Origin: Sclerodactyla briareus
Taxonomy: Eukaryota > Echinodermata > Holothuroidea > Dendrochirotida > Sclerodactylidae
DNA length: 64,000 nucleotides
Direction: 5' to 3'
Assembly (NCBI GenBank): GCA_026419785.1
Contig: JAODTK010003488.1
Coordinates: 62,001 to 126,000, forward strand
The notes beneath the pieces are model-generated. The model made no database searches. It saw only the letters and a program-made list of their open reading frames with translations, and was not told where the DNA came from. Positions 38,401-50,450 of the stretch are shown piece after piece; the first letter of the stretch is position 1, and each line of letters begins with the position of its first letter. Position numbers and translations under genes: made by a program.

Positions 38401-38990
38401 GGTCAATATGTGTGTGTGTTGTGTGTGTGTGTGTATGTCCACTTTCTCGTTAGAAGGATTTATCACAAAAACCGTATGAGGCCGATTATGACAAAATTTT
38501 GTCGTTGTAGCACTGGGGTGGGGTGTACACGATCTGATTAGATTTTAGGCAGCAAAGTCATTAACTAAGTTGGGTAATAGCTCATTTTATGTAATGTATG
38601 TTAGTGCTCGTTAGCAGTATTGCAAGGAATGCCGTATGTGCTACAGTGATGTAGTTACCATTGTAGGACTTGGATGAACAGGTAGATGAACTGATTAGAT
38701 TTTCAGCCTAACATATGCTAATTAAGTGTCTACTTTGCATAAGTTGATGCAAATTTGGAAGTTTAGTTGGATTTCCACAAAACTTGTAGATTGTGATCCA
38801 CCTTTGATCCTGATCATTTAAAGGTAAGGCGGGGGTCAGTTGAGGGTCATTGCTATTGTGCCCACAATTGCATAATTATTCCAATTTCAACGTAAGATTC
38901 TCGCCAAACTCAGTAGGTTATGTCTGTTAACGTTTGGATCTGATGTGTTTGAGTTTCATGAATTGAATTCCATCATAACATGAGCTCATG
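38400..38990. repeat. (TG)n followed by a diverged two-copy repeat
   Basis: (TG)n at about 38409-38435. Then 'gatctgattagattttaggcag' (38530) and 'aactgattagattttcagcc' (38687) mark two diverged units about 155 bp apart, with a relative at 28.48 kb. Confidence 0.5.
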
Positions 38991-39918
38991 TTAGAATAAA
39001 GCACTGAGGAACGAGTTACACATAGCTACTGTATCACAATTTTACTGCTGTTATAAGCTGCCCACAAGCAGACCCTCTCTTACCTAACCCATTTGATTAG
39101 TTGATTAGGAACCTACAAAAATATTGTAAACAGTTTCTTTCATCTCTTCTTAACTGGGGATGCATGCCCAGGAAATGGTCTGTGACTGTGTGCTATACAT
39201 GTCAATTATATGTCAAAAAGGCAATTAATAGATAGACAAAAGTTGAGGTTGACCTAAAGATATATTTTGGGACATCCTTGAAGCTGCCGTGGGGATAGGG
39301 GTTTTGTTGATGTGTGGGGGATGGGAGGGGTTTGTTGCTGTATGTCAGGGGGTGGGGGGGGCTGGATGGCCATGTCCTGGCTGCTCGGTAAATAAAAGGC
39401 AATGAATAATCAAGGAAATTTATTTTAAAAGGCAAAGAAGCCCGGCATGATAAGGGATTTAGAACATTAATTTGGATTTTGGGTAAAAGAAGCGGTTGAC
39501 TGATCGATAAAACTTATTAAAATTTGGGTATTTATGGCGTGAAGAGTGGGGGGGGGGGCATTCAAGTAGAAAAAACAATTAAGGGACTTTTGTATAAGAG
39601 TAATCTTATCGGTCAGTTATTTGTAGGAATTTAATTGAAAATAGTGATGTTCGTTTGATTATGACGATGGTATGCATGAACTAGTTGGTTGTTGTGTAGG
39701 GAATAATAAAACACACCGCACCAAGGCGAGACCAATTGTTGGCGGTTCGCCTTGTTGACATAATTAGCCCTCAAAATGATGACTCATAAAACCATGACTG
39801 CATGTGGTTCTCCGTCGTTTGCAGCCATTCGTGCCTATGCCACTGTTCCAAGGTTTGCAGCTGATAGGAATATGAGGACACTTTTTTTTTGCCTGTTAAT
39901 GTGACCCTGCCTTTATTT

Positions 39919-40080
39919 CCCAGAACGAATCTGGCTTTCGGGTCCATAATAATTGAGAGGCACAATGTGGGGAAGCTGCATCCTGCCAGTCCTAGGATCT
40001 GTGAAACTCGATGGAGGAAGCTTTGCTCCATGCTTACAACTCGAGAGAGACTCATATATTACCACTGGAAACAGCATGGG
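39919..40080 (+). other. Exon-like coding segment, unidentified (possibly hAT transposase-like)
   Basis: An acceptor-like tract (ctgcctttatttcccag, ending 39922) is followed by an open frame encoding NLAFGSIIIERHN, GKLHPASPRICETRWRKLCS and LTTRERLIYYHWKQHG. The run RICETRW resembles the conserved 'LCxTRW' element of hAT transposases, but the match is short and I cannot identify the family. No strong donor follows. It lies in the 17-kb GPSM2 intron and is not part of that protein. Confidence 0.25.
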
Positions 40081-40678
40081 TCGGTAATAGCTTGTGTGGT
40101 GGGTTGGTTCATTGTATAGAGAATGACTACTCGAAATGCTCATAATCTCCTCAAATATGTCGATAAAATCAGTTGTAATTGACCATCAAGAGCCAAGTAA
40201 AATTTAATATAAGTGGGGAAATAAGAGAGACTAGATTAGTAATTATATCACTGTCTTTCCACTGCAGTGCTTGTGATATAACCCTGAAGCAAGTGCGCGC
40301 ACGCTGGCACAGACACACAACATGCACATAACCAATACACTCACTCCATCATTTGCAAGGAAATTTTTTTTTAATGCATTCTTGAATAAGACTCTTTTCC
40401 TCTAATTATCACCTGCCAAGATTGGGGCAAATGTAATAAGACTGATGTTTTGCCAAAGCACCAGTTGTTGGTATGAAACCCCAATTGACTTTGATCTGTA
40501 GTGGGGACTCTGTGATCGAGCTGCATTCCTCTCCAAATATGTTCGGATTTTTGGCAGTGGATCATCTTCAGTTCTTGCTGGAGCGAGAACCAGGTGTTGG
40601 CTCTTGTTCGTGTAATGCCCAAAATACTATATACATCTTCTCTCTCTACTCTTCGATCTTCCCCGAACAATTTTACAG

Positions 40679-40793
40679 ATGTGTCCGGGAACTGAATGAC
40701 AGAGCGGCCGCCCAAATGGGCCGAGCCTGCGGTAACCTCGGAACACTCACTACCTGCGCGGCAAAATTTCTCTAGCAATAATATCACGAAGAG
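40679..40793 (+). CDS. GPSM2: GPSM2/LGN internal exon: next TPR repeat
   Basis: This is the next exon of the same TPR adaptor, about 17.0 kb downstream. It is bounded by an acceptor (ccgaacaattttacag) and a donor (gtaggta). The reading gives VRELNDRAAAQMGRACGNLG, then after a one-base shift NTHYLRGK, then an AII segment and HEE at the donor. The family consensus here is ALGDRAAQGRACGNLGNT, HYLLGNF and AVIAHEQ, so the match covers almost the whole exon. It joins the preceding exon in frame (GA + A). However, the first few residues (ENL-type after YE) seem to be missing, so the 5' boundary is less certain than the 3' one. A one-base loss after GNLG, at least one more shift near the end and two in-frame extra residues are visible. 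The minus-strand open frame over this exon is a shadow. Confidence 0.88.
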
Positions 40794-43000
40794 GTAGGTA
40801 AAATGGCACTCACCGTCATGGGTGTCTTAAAGACATGCAATGCCACCTTACAGTTGTTTATCCTCATTGTTTTGTCTCCATGTGTCCTTTTAGAGTCTAG
40901 CCTTTGTTTCAGACTTGGTCAAGACTTGGTCACTCTTTCTCAGCTTTTTTACAAACAGGCCCAATTGCTAACTGTCCAAAACCCATACTGGTACATTTAT
41001 ACTTCCTGTAGTGCTGTCAGACCAACAAGGCTTGTATTTCTGGTCACAGTGACCTTATTCCAGCTGTAGGTTTCACGCACTGGACCAGTGAGAGTGCATC
41101 ACAACCATTACACAGTGAGTGTATTTTGTGCATATTGCAGTTGAATAATCTAGATCCCGCATAAATCCACAGAATGTTGTCAGCCTTTGTCAGTTACAAG
41201 GTCGGAGGCCTAAACACATGACGTACTTGATGGGTGTGTCCTAAGTGGAGATATGCAACATTCTGGAAGGCATTCAACGAATCCTGTGTAAACTCGCTGA
41301 AAGAAACATCAGTTGGCCAGTCACCAACAGCAAACTTTTCTTTTGGTCGCAGACTATCCCTACTACAATGTGGAGGGCTTTAAACAATGTGCACTCCTCC
41401 TACGTATTCATAATTAACCACATGCAGTATATTTTCCTGTGTCCAGATCTTCTCCCCACCCCCTCTGGGACCATTCCCCTTGGGCAATTCTCACGCAGCA
41501 GTGCATTCTGCAGATACTTTTTCCATTCCCCCTTCCCCCTCTTCCTACGGCAACCCCCCCTCCTCCTGCTTTTTTTCCTTTCCCTCTCTTTTCTCCCTTT
41601 TATTCCTGATGCTTGGCTTCCGTTACACTGGCCCCTTTTGCCCTTCGGCTTCTTTGTAGTACCTTTCGGTATCACATCACAAAGATCATCTCCGATAAGT
41701 GTTTGGAAGGCAGCTGCTTTCTTTCAATTGTCGTATATTGATCTGATATTTTTTCGAAAATGCCACTCAATAGTCCAAGTTCTGTAGCCGATGCCTTCTG
41801 TGCATTTTTGGTTTCGAGAATATATCACTGCAAGTGGTTGGCCTTCACTTCAGAGACCACTACTAATAGAGTTTTGCCCTAAGGCATATTCACTTGTTTT
41901 TTTAAAGAACTTTGACCATAATTTGGCTCGTCAGTGCCCATAAAATTGTTTGCCTTATATATGGACCATGTATCAAATTTGCTGTTAACTAGCACACGGT
42001 TGAAAATATACGATATCAAAACCCCAGATCACAAATTTTGTAGGTTCTAGCATGTTTGCCTGTGAGATATTTCCATTGATTCCTGATAAATTCTGAGTAA
42101 TCTTTGACATCATGGTGGAAGCGCAAAGGCCACCATACTTCCTCAACAGTAAATGTTGCATTTTTGTGCCATGAATCAGAGAAACAAAAAAAAAGCATTC
42201 CACTGGAAATATATGAGATTATTTTTTTAATCTTTGTAAACGATTTTGTAGGTTTTAGCCGGATCCCATCTATAGTTTTGTTTGGGTACAAGATTTTCAT
42301 AAGTACATTTTTTACATGACTTTTGTATTAAAAGGGGTCCTGCAGTCCCCTGGATGTCACAGAATGCAAAATTTTGCCAAGAGCGTATTGTGCTGGTCAG
42401 TACACCTCGAATCGAATCAGCTGAAATTAAGTCTGAGTTTCCGCTGTTATGGTGTATACTCAAACTATCAAGATTCCCAGTCAGTATTACATGACCATTG
42501 GCTTTAAGGGGTGAGGTGGGTTGGGTGGAGGAGGCCTTCTACGGGGGAAAAAGAATCAATATTTCAGATGGTCGGGGGGTTTATACCTCAGTCAATACTA
42601 ATTCCCTGAGACTTTTCAGCCGGTGTCAATTCCAGGGTCTGCTTAAGGCCTCTGTCCCTGGATAATAGCAACGTGTTTTTTTTTCTTGTGGTAAGTATAC
42701 ATTACATATCCGACTACGTTCGTCCCTTCTAAGCCGTATTGAGTGTGAAGACTGTTCAAGAGAGCATTTGAGTCTTGTAAGGAATGAGAGATGTACAACC
42801 GAGTCCTGTTAACGAAAGTCCACTCACTCCCACGATTCCTAATGGTAATCAGCATCTATATATATGAAAATATATACTTGAAATACAGTGCAAAATACTA
42901 CATACATACAGGTGTGATATTGGGAACAAGTATCATGCTGAGGAACCACCTGCATACGCTCAAAAGTAACGTTGAAAATACATGTTACGCATAAGTGCAG
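40794..43000 (+). other. GPSM2 intron, first part, no further feature
   Basis: The intron starts with gtaggta. A pyrimidine-rich segment at 41.45-41.65 kb produces a 180-residue open frame rich in L, F and P that I do not believe. Short repeated phrases (ttttgtaggtt) are at 42038 and 42246. Confidence 0.4.
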
Positions 43001-43019
43001 ACCGTTTTGTACTCACTTG

Positions 43020-43430
43020 CCAAGTGCATTCGGCGACCTCTTAATACAAGACCATGGGTAACTGTCAGTGACGGTGTGTGGGTCACTGTCGAACCCAAAG
43101 TGTGACTCACATGTGGCGTCAACTCCTTGAATGATACTTTTCAAAGCTGACGCTCTATAACTGTCAGTCCAACGTTGGTCATGTCAAACTCGTAGGTGGA
43201 CTCACATGTGCGTCGCTCCTTGAATGGTCAGTCTCAACTACGCTCGATAGCATGGTCAGTCAAATTGGGTCATTGTCATACCAGAGTGACCACATGTGCA
43301 TCACACCGTGAATGGTCAGTCCTCAATCTGGCCCTTGATAACTGGTCCGTCAATGTGGGGTCCTTGTCCGAACCAAAAGTGCTCACATGTGCGTCATTCC
43401 CGAATGGGTCAGACCCTCACTTGTTTCATT
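43020..43430. repeat. Minisatellite, ~92-bp unit, about 4.5 copies
   Basis: The anchor 'actcacatgtg(cgtc)' recurs near 43107, 43200, 43289 and 43382, each followed by 'tgaatggtcag' and then 'aactg.tcagtcaa..tgggtcattgtc'. The array ends about 550 bp upstream of a GPSM2 exon. Confidence 0.8.
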
Positions 43431-43984
43431 TCACTCGATTATGTAGAAAATATCGAAAAAAGCTGTCTACAGTTGGTCATTTTCAAGAAATTGCTTGAGC
43501 CGGTGGGGTGTATCAATGTCAATGATTGTGTGACTCACCTTTGGAAATGACTCACCTTGTCTGGTATATAATCTCCTGTGTCTAGGATATCAAGAAGGTT
43601 GTTGGTATGTGCATTAAACAATCATGAATACAACTCATTTCAAAGAGGTGACTCAATTTATCCGGAGCTTATCTCCTACGCGGCCCTCATAAATATGAGT
43701 GTAGCAAGAGCCAATAATAACAGGCTATGTAGCTGTCATCACACAGAGGTGAAGATGATGGGAAGGAATAATAAATTTGTACCTAAACTGAAATTCAGAA
43801 CATCTAAATGGTAGGACAAGGAGATATAAGAAACTTCATACCATAGGATATTAAACTGAATACTGTAACTTTTTTTTTCTAAAACCCAGAAAGTTGTTGT
43901 TATGCATTGTTTATTTTTTTCAACTATCCACTCAATCTATTTATTCATCACGATCCAGATTTTCTTCACACGCGGTTTATCTAG

Positions 43985-44092
43985 AGCTAAATAATTTGGT
44001 GCAAGCCCCTGAGAGGCGAGCCTACAAGCAATCTTGGGCAACTCCCACGTGTTCCTGGGGGACTTCGGTGCGATGTATTGGAATATTACAAG
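43985..44092 (+). CDS. GPSM2: GPSM2/LGN internal exon: TPR repeat with AERRAYSNLGN motif
   Basis: This is the third recognisable exon of the gene. Allowing single-base shifts, it reads LKEFGA, then A-P-E-R-R-A-Y-S-N-L-G-N, S-H-V-F-L-G-D-F-G-A and L-E-Y-Y-K. The family has KEFGDKAAERRAYSNLGNA, hydrophobic-FLG-E/D-F and EYYK at the exon end. An acceptor (cggtttatctag) precedes it. The donor is unclear: the sequence after ..tattacaag is tggttacc, so a G may be missing from the consensus. At least four one-base insertions are needed to keep frame, in the AAT run, after CCTAC, in GGGC and in ATGTATTGG. Most inferred residues still match the family. That pattern fits sequencing indels better than long neutral decay. 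Introns on either side are about 3.2 and 6.9 kb. Confidence 0.82.
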
Positions 44093-44489
44093 TGGTTACC
44101 CCTTTCCCTGAGAGGGGAGCGTGTGGGAAGGAAATTTTGGAGCACAACCGGGCAGGCAGCGCCTGGCTTTAGGGGCGTATGATCTCAACTTCCTCGGCCT
44201 AGCCTTCCCTGCTTCTTCGGACGACATGTCAGTTGCTGCCTGGAATAGCAGTTTCCTTCACAGTGGCGAACACTAGTGCTCATTACAGCTTGGGCTGAAA
44301 CGGTTTGTAATGCGATGATTGGTAGTTGAAATCCTATTACTCAGACTGATTTGATTCTTCCCTGCTTAGAGAGAAACCACACGCATCACTCCGGATCCGC
44401 ACCTACAACCTTAACCTTTGGGCTCCTTTGGGGGGAGGGGGATACAGAGGAGATCCTTCACTCCCATATGACACATGAATCTATCTCAT

Positions 44490-44830
44490 TTTGCAATGAG
44501 CCCCCCCCCCCCTTACCTTACTTGCACCCACCCTAAAGTCATCTCGAAGCTTCTGGCATTACCAAATCCGGGCTGGCCACCTTCCGTCGTCCTCCCCCTC
44601 TTTTTTCATGCTAAATGTGCATACCGTCAAGTTTTTGGCTCTGAAAATTTTCCCCAAAATCATTTCCCTTTGAATCGTTCGCAATACTAGCATTGCAAAA
44701 AGAAGGGCGATGGGGTGGCCAACCCGTATTTGAGTAAATTTCCAAAGCTCGGTATGGGGTTGGGTGGGGTGCCCTGTCTATTGGGGGTTAGTAATCCCTA
44801 ACTTCCAGATTCCCAAACCCTTCCTGTTTC
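44490..44830. repeat. Palindromic repeat pair
   Basis: The segment 44500-44610 read on the minus strand (gaaggtggccagcccggatt ... agaagctt ... gggtgggtgcaagt) and the segment 44697-44830 on the + strand (agaagggcgatggggtggcc ...) both match the block at 24675-24800. They form inverted copies separated by ~85 bp that could fold into a hairpin. A C run ends the left arm. Confidence 0.6.
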
Positions 44831-47800
44831 TGTGAGTGAGTTGCATTGCCTGATTTTCATTTCCTTTCAAATTTTCTTTTCCCACACCTTGGGCATTCAG
44901 CATTAGATACTGAAGCACGGAAGGTACATGATCGGGATCTGTGGGGTGGGAAAGGGTGGAGGGTAGTCTGGACAATTGCCAGTGTACCTTGTGAAGAAGG
45001 ATTTGCAGTAGTATCCAGGTCTGCAGCCTTGTCAGGCAGGCCCCATATGGTTGACAAGTATGCCATAATTTTGTGGGGTGATTTATCTAATCTTCTAGGC
45101 ACGCCACGGTTGTTGGACATGCTTTGGGAATCAGGTAAGAGATACTAAAGTATGACCCATTGCTTTGCCCAGTTCCATCAGGGTTGTCGATTCAAATCGT
45201 TCCTCTTCATATCACAATTCAAGTCAACAATGAATGTCACATCGCAATCGTCCCTCAATGCAATCAGACTTTATTTGTTTTAGATTGATATATCTGTTGC
45301 AATATTTCTCTTCTGATTCGTCTTTTGTCACAGCAGGTAGAACAGAGAGAGTCACCTGTTTTTTTGTTTCAAGTTAAACACTAATAGGCAACCCCAATGA
45401 GTCAGTAGCAGCAACTGGCGACACGCGCATCTTCCTCATGACGTCCTAACAAAAAACTGCCCCCATTCAATTCAGAAACGATGCAGTATATCAGAGCAGT
45501 TCCAAAAGTTTCTGCATTTACTTGTGGACATAGTTCTTGCCTTACTCCATTACCATGAACTGTGCCATATTTGCTGGGTTTTGTGATGTGATATTGCCTG
45601 TTCAATGTAAACAACACAAAACTTGGAATAGTTTTGGATCTCTAGATTTAGGTTGTCGGGGCTTTGAAATGAGATCTTCTCATCTGTTCAAGTTTCAAAG
45701 CAACCGTCGTTATTCTAGTGTTGTGAGACGTAACTTTGTAACACAAAGTTGTTATGCACTATCTCAGATGCTGCCCTTGTCGCGCTTCTGGTTGACCCAG
45801 AACCTCCGTCTTTGACCCAATTTTCACATCAACCCCATGCCATAGTCTTGGCGCCTAATAATATATAGCGAGAGCACGTCCTGCCTCGCACCATGGCTAC
45901 TTCTTATCAGTTTCGTTGTGATCACGAGATTGGCCTCATGGCGAGTGGGCTAGGGAAATTTTATCGTTTCCCGAATTAATTCCTTCCCCCTGAAAAATCA
46001 ATCGCAATCTCCAACTACAACATTTACGTGTGGTGGCGATGGTTCCTTTATCGCCCAACGAACGCAAAAAAAAACAAAAATGACTTCTCTGCCGAAAGCA
46101 CTTATGTGCGGGGGGTGCCTCTGCCTGGGTGGAATTGTTAACGATTTTTCCTCTCCGTCCCCCTGAATAGCAGCGTCTCTGATATTTTGTTTCCCTATTA
46201 GGGAGAGCGTCGGCGGGCCAACTTAACGTAACGAAAATGGACGGCTCTGACATTCAGCAGGTGTCACATGTCCTGTCGAACCGTGTCTGCGTATCGTCAT
46301 CAAAGATTTTCTCGCTAATATTAGTCATCTTAAAGCACCATAACGACTAACTAGCAGCCTTTCTCCAGTCGAATACAGAGATGGGTAAAAAATAATGGCT
46401 CCCTTTTTGGAATGACTGACGTTAGAAATGTATGAACCTACCGTGATATCGATCACGACCCCTGCCATCACGGCAGAAGTACTGTTAATTGGATTAGCAT
46501 TATAAGATTGAAATATGATGATACACTTGCCAATCTTAACCACGCCCCTGGGGACAGCTACTGAAAAAGTTTTGGCCCTGAATGGGCACATTATTTTATC
46601 CCCCCGTGGAAAATAACAGGCCTTCATGCAGGGATGTGCACAGTAGAAATGTATTCACCCCGGGATTTGCGTTCGGCCAGTGAGGGAATGCGAGGAGTTC
46701 AGCGAGGATCTCTGCCAAAAACAGTCGCCCCCTACTGTTTATGCGAGAGTGTATTGCCAATGTAGAGAGATGGTGACCCTGGTGCTATGGATCCGCAAAA
46801 ATAAAACAGCACTGCTACAGAAAAAACGAAAACATTGGCTACTTCAGATGTTCGCCGTTCAATGCATCACGGACTATTGTGACACACAGTTAACTTTGCA
46901 ACGTGCTATTGTTGACGATAGTGACATCTGAACAAGTTTAGGAATCTCTTAGCATTCAGCAGAGCGCTCCGAGTTGCCAATGTCATATCTAAAAGATTGA
47001 ACATTCCTTTCCGATGGATTATAGCGTTTGCTATGAATTTTTGAGTGGAAATTATTCTCAAATCCGGCTTCACGAATCGTTATCCAAAATAGCTGATGAA
47101 ACATTACGCAACATAAAAGGACAGTCATGACAGAGATCAGAGTTGTGTTTTTTTCACCCATTTTATTCACCAAACAACATGTACCAATAAACTCAGTATG
47201 GAATTAAAGCCTATTCGATTCTGAAAAATTCATACAGTTAATATATCGTTAGGTTACATAACCATTTCCAAATGCTTCTGAAATGGACACATTGAAGTAT
47301 CGAAATTGCTCAAAAATATGCCTCCGGGGGTACAACACAGTTGAAAATAGCTGGCACTGAAAAATCATTGTAGTTGACCTCCACTCCTCCCCCATGCTTC
47401 TCAGAGAGTTTTTGTCTGCAGCATCAAACAAACAACACGCATTACTGGCAATATATCCCCCCCCCGGCATCTCCATCTAATCCCAGGTGATTTTTTTAAT
47501 GTGAAAAGCATTTCCTCTCTATTTAACGTCTATCAGCTCTTACTTACTTTCCTACTCCTACTTCCCATTTCGGTCACTTAAATACATCAATTTTGGATTT
47601 CTTTTCTTGTATTCTTTCGGAATGCATTCTGTTAATGCCCCTCTCGACTGACTTGTCCTCTATCTTCTTGAAGAGAATGACCGTGTTCTCTCAGTGGGAA
47701 TTTGAGTTTATACGGGATGTGAGTATTTGGCTGGAGAGCTACATCCGTGTAAAACTGTCGAATCGCCTTCCTGAAGCCCCCTGTCAAAACTGTCTCTTTC

Positions 47801-48780
47801 AGGTCATTGATACATCGCGCAAAAAACCTTCAAAATAGTTATGAACTCTGGCAGATCCGTGCGCTTGAACAAGAGCTGCAATGAGCTGTGATCATTTGTC
47901 GTGTGTGTGTGTGGTATTAATGTGTGTGGTTATGTTAACCAACCCGCCTCCGGTCCCGTTCGGCATGTTTCTTGCCTCCGAATGTGTAAGACCATATGGT
48001 TGACTTCGTAGTGTAGTGTAGTCGGGATAGTGGTGAATCACAATCTTGAGTAGATTATGGCACCAAAGTCACTACTATAAGTAAGGCATCTATAATTCAT
48101 TGTTCCGTTGTTGGTCGCGGTAGCAGATTACTGTGTAACCGTAGTGCTATGGTGATTGGTTGTGCAAAAAGATGGGTGCATGGGTTGTAAGTTAGAGGAA
48201 CTGGAGTTATAGTTGTCAGCGTGAAAATATGTTAAGGTGTCTAGATTGCATAATTATGTGAAAATTTTGTCATATTTTCAAGAAACTACTTGGTGGGGAT
48301 ATCGGCGCACCTTCAGTCAGGTCCAGAACGTTTAAAACGAAGACAGGTCAATGGCGGTCATTCAATGTTCTAATTGCATATGAACCTTGCATCAACACCC
48401 CACGTCCTGCTGTCTTGGTGGTTCATTAATTCCAAGTAGTCTTGGGCCGATAGGGATTGGAGGGCACGTTAGTTTGCCCATCAGGGGATTGAATGTGGGT
48501 CACCACGCACCACAGCGTGGATCATCGCAAATTGGGGATGATTTCTAAGATAATTTGTAGAGGCTAAAGTATGTGGATTGGTTTATTGTGTGTAAGAAAT
48601 TGTACTATGTTGTATAGGTTAGAGGCAAAGTTAGGTTATGACCCCCAACTTCGGTAGAAATCCTCCATACATAAGTTTCATGGAAGTGCTTTGCCGAACT
48701 TTCAGCCAGTAGTGGTGCCCTCGCTCAGAAGCAACAACGCACTTCTTTTCGATTCCTGACAATTCAGAGAATCTATGCGT
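44831..48780. other. No recognisable gene or repeat
   Basis: Intronic sequence with short open frames on both strands, (TG)n-like runs near 47900 and a C run at 47458. Nothing further can be supported. Confidence 0.4.
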
Positions 48781-48787
48781 CATGACA

Positions 48788-49150
48788 GTGTGTGTGTGTG
48801 TGTAATTACCCTTTTGTAAACACGATAACTCAACCGGCCCCACCTTGATAGATGAAGCTCATACTCGTATGTTGTGTTCCCCATGATGAGTACTGAACCT
48901 TATTGTTTGTGGATTCAGGTCGAGGTCATCAGAGGTCAAGTCTGAAAACCTTGAAATTTTTAGTGTGTAGCTTTTCTTATCAGAGTAAGGAACCCTATTG
49001 GCTGGTTGGGGAAAATGGGAACTTTGTCAGGCGTTCTGTCTGCCCATTAATAGCTGGTATAATCTCCATTGTCCTGTGTCGGCTATAGATGTCAGAACGA
49101 GTCAAGGAATCACAAGCCTTTGGCGGTCAGGTTACCTTTACTCAGTAAGT
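48788..49150 (+). repeat. Copy of the 2.4-3.7 kb repeat unit (empty-site copy)
   Basis: After a (TG)8 tract it reads cacgataactcaacc, agctcatactcg, ccccatgatgagtac, caggtcgaggtcatcagaggtcaa, gtctgaaaacct and tttgtcaggcgttctg. This is the same order as 3217-3690 but without the 150-bp insert found there. Confidence 0.7.
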
Positions 49151-49989
49151 TGTCTGGCAAGAATACAGGCCATCATGGGTGATCTCAATTTAATACACGG
49201 GTATTCTGGTGTAAGGTGAGTAGTGGCAGTCTTGCTTTCTTCACATTACTACCCAGACTGTTTCCTCTCTCAGCTAGTAAATTTCCCGACAAGGGAAAAA
49301 TCTAAGTTCTTGACATTTCAGAATTGAGTAGTGATCAGATCCTGTGAAAAGTATCGGATAAGCTGTTTCAAGTGATCCAATCTTGTATGTGAAAATTGCT
49401 TTGTTAATATTACACCGGCGTTTAGGACGGTTTAGGCAGATTTGGAAAAGGAATGTATGGTTTCATGAAGTAATGTCAGGTTGCAGGATTGTAATTTGGT
49501 TTTTTTTGTTAAAACACAGGTCAAGTTTATTAGATATTGAGAGTGTACACGCCTGAAAAAAGACTTGTGTAAGAGACAAAAAGCTTTTTTTTATGACAGA
49601 ATTTTTTTCTGGCAATAATAGGAAGCCGAAATTGTAGCATCTAAAGCTCTGTGGGATATGATGGAACAATATATAAAGCCCAGTTCAGAGTTATAGTTTA
49701 GTGAGATGGTAATGATATTGAGTCAAAGGTCATGAGGGAACTATAGTAGTTTACGTTGAACGTACAATGGCAGTTGGCAATCTTTCGAACTCCTGCCAAA
49801 AATCTACAAAATTCTGCCAAACACATGGACTTAAAGTTCCCCATACTCAGCATCATCAACATATAATATCCGAAAACACGGGGATGGAATTGGTTGCATT
49901 TCAAATAGTGGTGACAGTTTAAAAAATAAGCTGTAGGGAATGCTATGGGGGGGGGGGGGGTGGCAGTGGGGTGAGCAATGCGCACTCAC

Positions 49990-50450
49990 AATCGCGAACT
50001 GACTTATCGGACTTCAAACTCTGTTGAATATGACAGACAATTGTGACATTATTTTCCTGGACATTCAGGAAGCTCTTAACAAGGTGCTCCAGCTCAAGTT
50101 ACATGCGATGTCCTGAAGTAGATCAAGAGAGGCTTCTCTTCATAGGGTGCAGCAAGTTGTCATTAAAGGGGCATTAGCCACTTCACGTCACCAGTGTTGT
50201 TCCCAAGATCCGTTTTGAGTCCTTATACCTGGGCCTAATATAAACAAGCATATTGATTCAGTGCGATACAGAGTTGAACAATCTGTGAGAGGACACTGTA
50301 TGGGAAGTGGACCTTGAATGATGATGTGGACATTGGTGCAAAGGGATTGTGACTAAATCTCCAAATGATCTTCTGATTGGCAGTGTTTCAAAACCAGTAG
50401 ATGCCGTCGGATTGCAGGTTCTTTATCATGCTATGCAAGTGTGCTTCAGC
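49990..50450 (+). pseudogene. LINE reverse-transcriptase fragment, decayed
   Basis: The frame near 50025-50110 encodes CDIIFLDIQEALNKVLQLKL, a diverged form of the LINE reverse-transcriptase motif with D-x-SKAFDKV-H. Downstream, QQVVIKG (near 50155) and a VPQ-containing run (near 50200) are in the order expected for RVQxV..G and SGVPQGSVLGP. A VRYRVEQ-like stretch then stands where VRLFADD would be. Stops and shifts are frequent and the catalytic DD is gone. It is a fragment in an intron, probably unrelated to the endonuclease remnant at 22.3 kb. Confidence 0.65.

Larger units (their letters stand above)
23647..40678 (+). other. GPSM2 intron, about 17.0 kb
   Basis: This interval lies between two consecutive TPR exons. 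It begins with a consensus donor (gtgagta) and ends with ttttacag. It holds a TACYGTATTC-ended non-autonomous element, a SINE-like segment, two copies of the TATATCCCCGCC repeat, two related MITE-like elements, dispersed diverged repeats and a (TG)n tract. No additional exon of this gene is expected from the protein alignment and none was seen. Confidence 0.7.

Noticed and set aside
40371-40787. 138-residue minus-strand open frame
   Set aside because: Antisense shadow of the GPSM2 exon at 40679-40793, where the + strand clearly encodes a TPR.
41245-41787. 180-residue + strand open frame with hydrophobic stretch resembling a membrane protein
   Set aside because: Lies on a pyrimidine-rich segment that encodes L/F/P/S by composition; no motif, and located in a GPSM2 intron.
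43020-43430. CRISPR array
   Set aside because: Units are continuous ~92-bp tandem repeats with diverged copies, no short constant repeats with unique spacers, in a eukaryotic intron.
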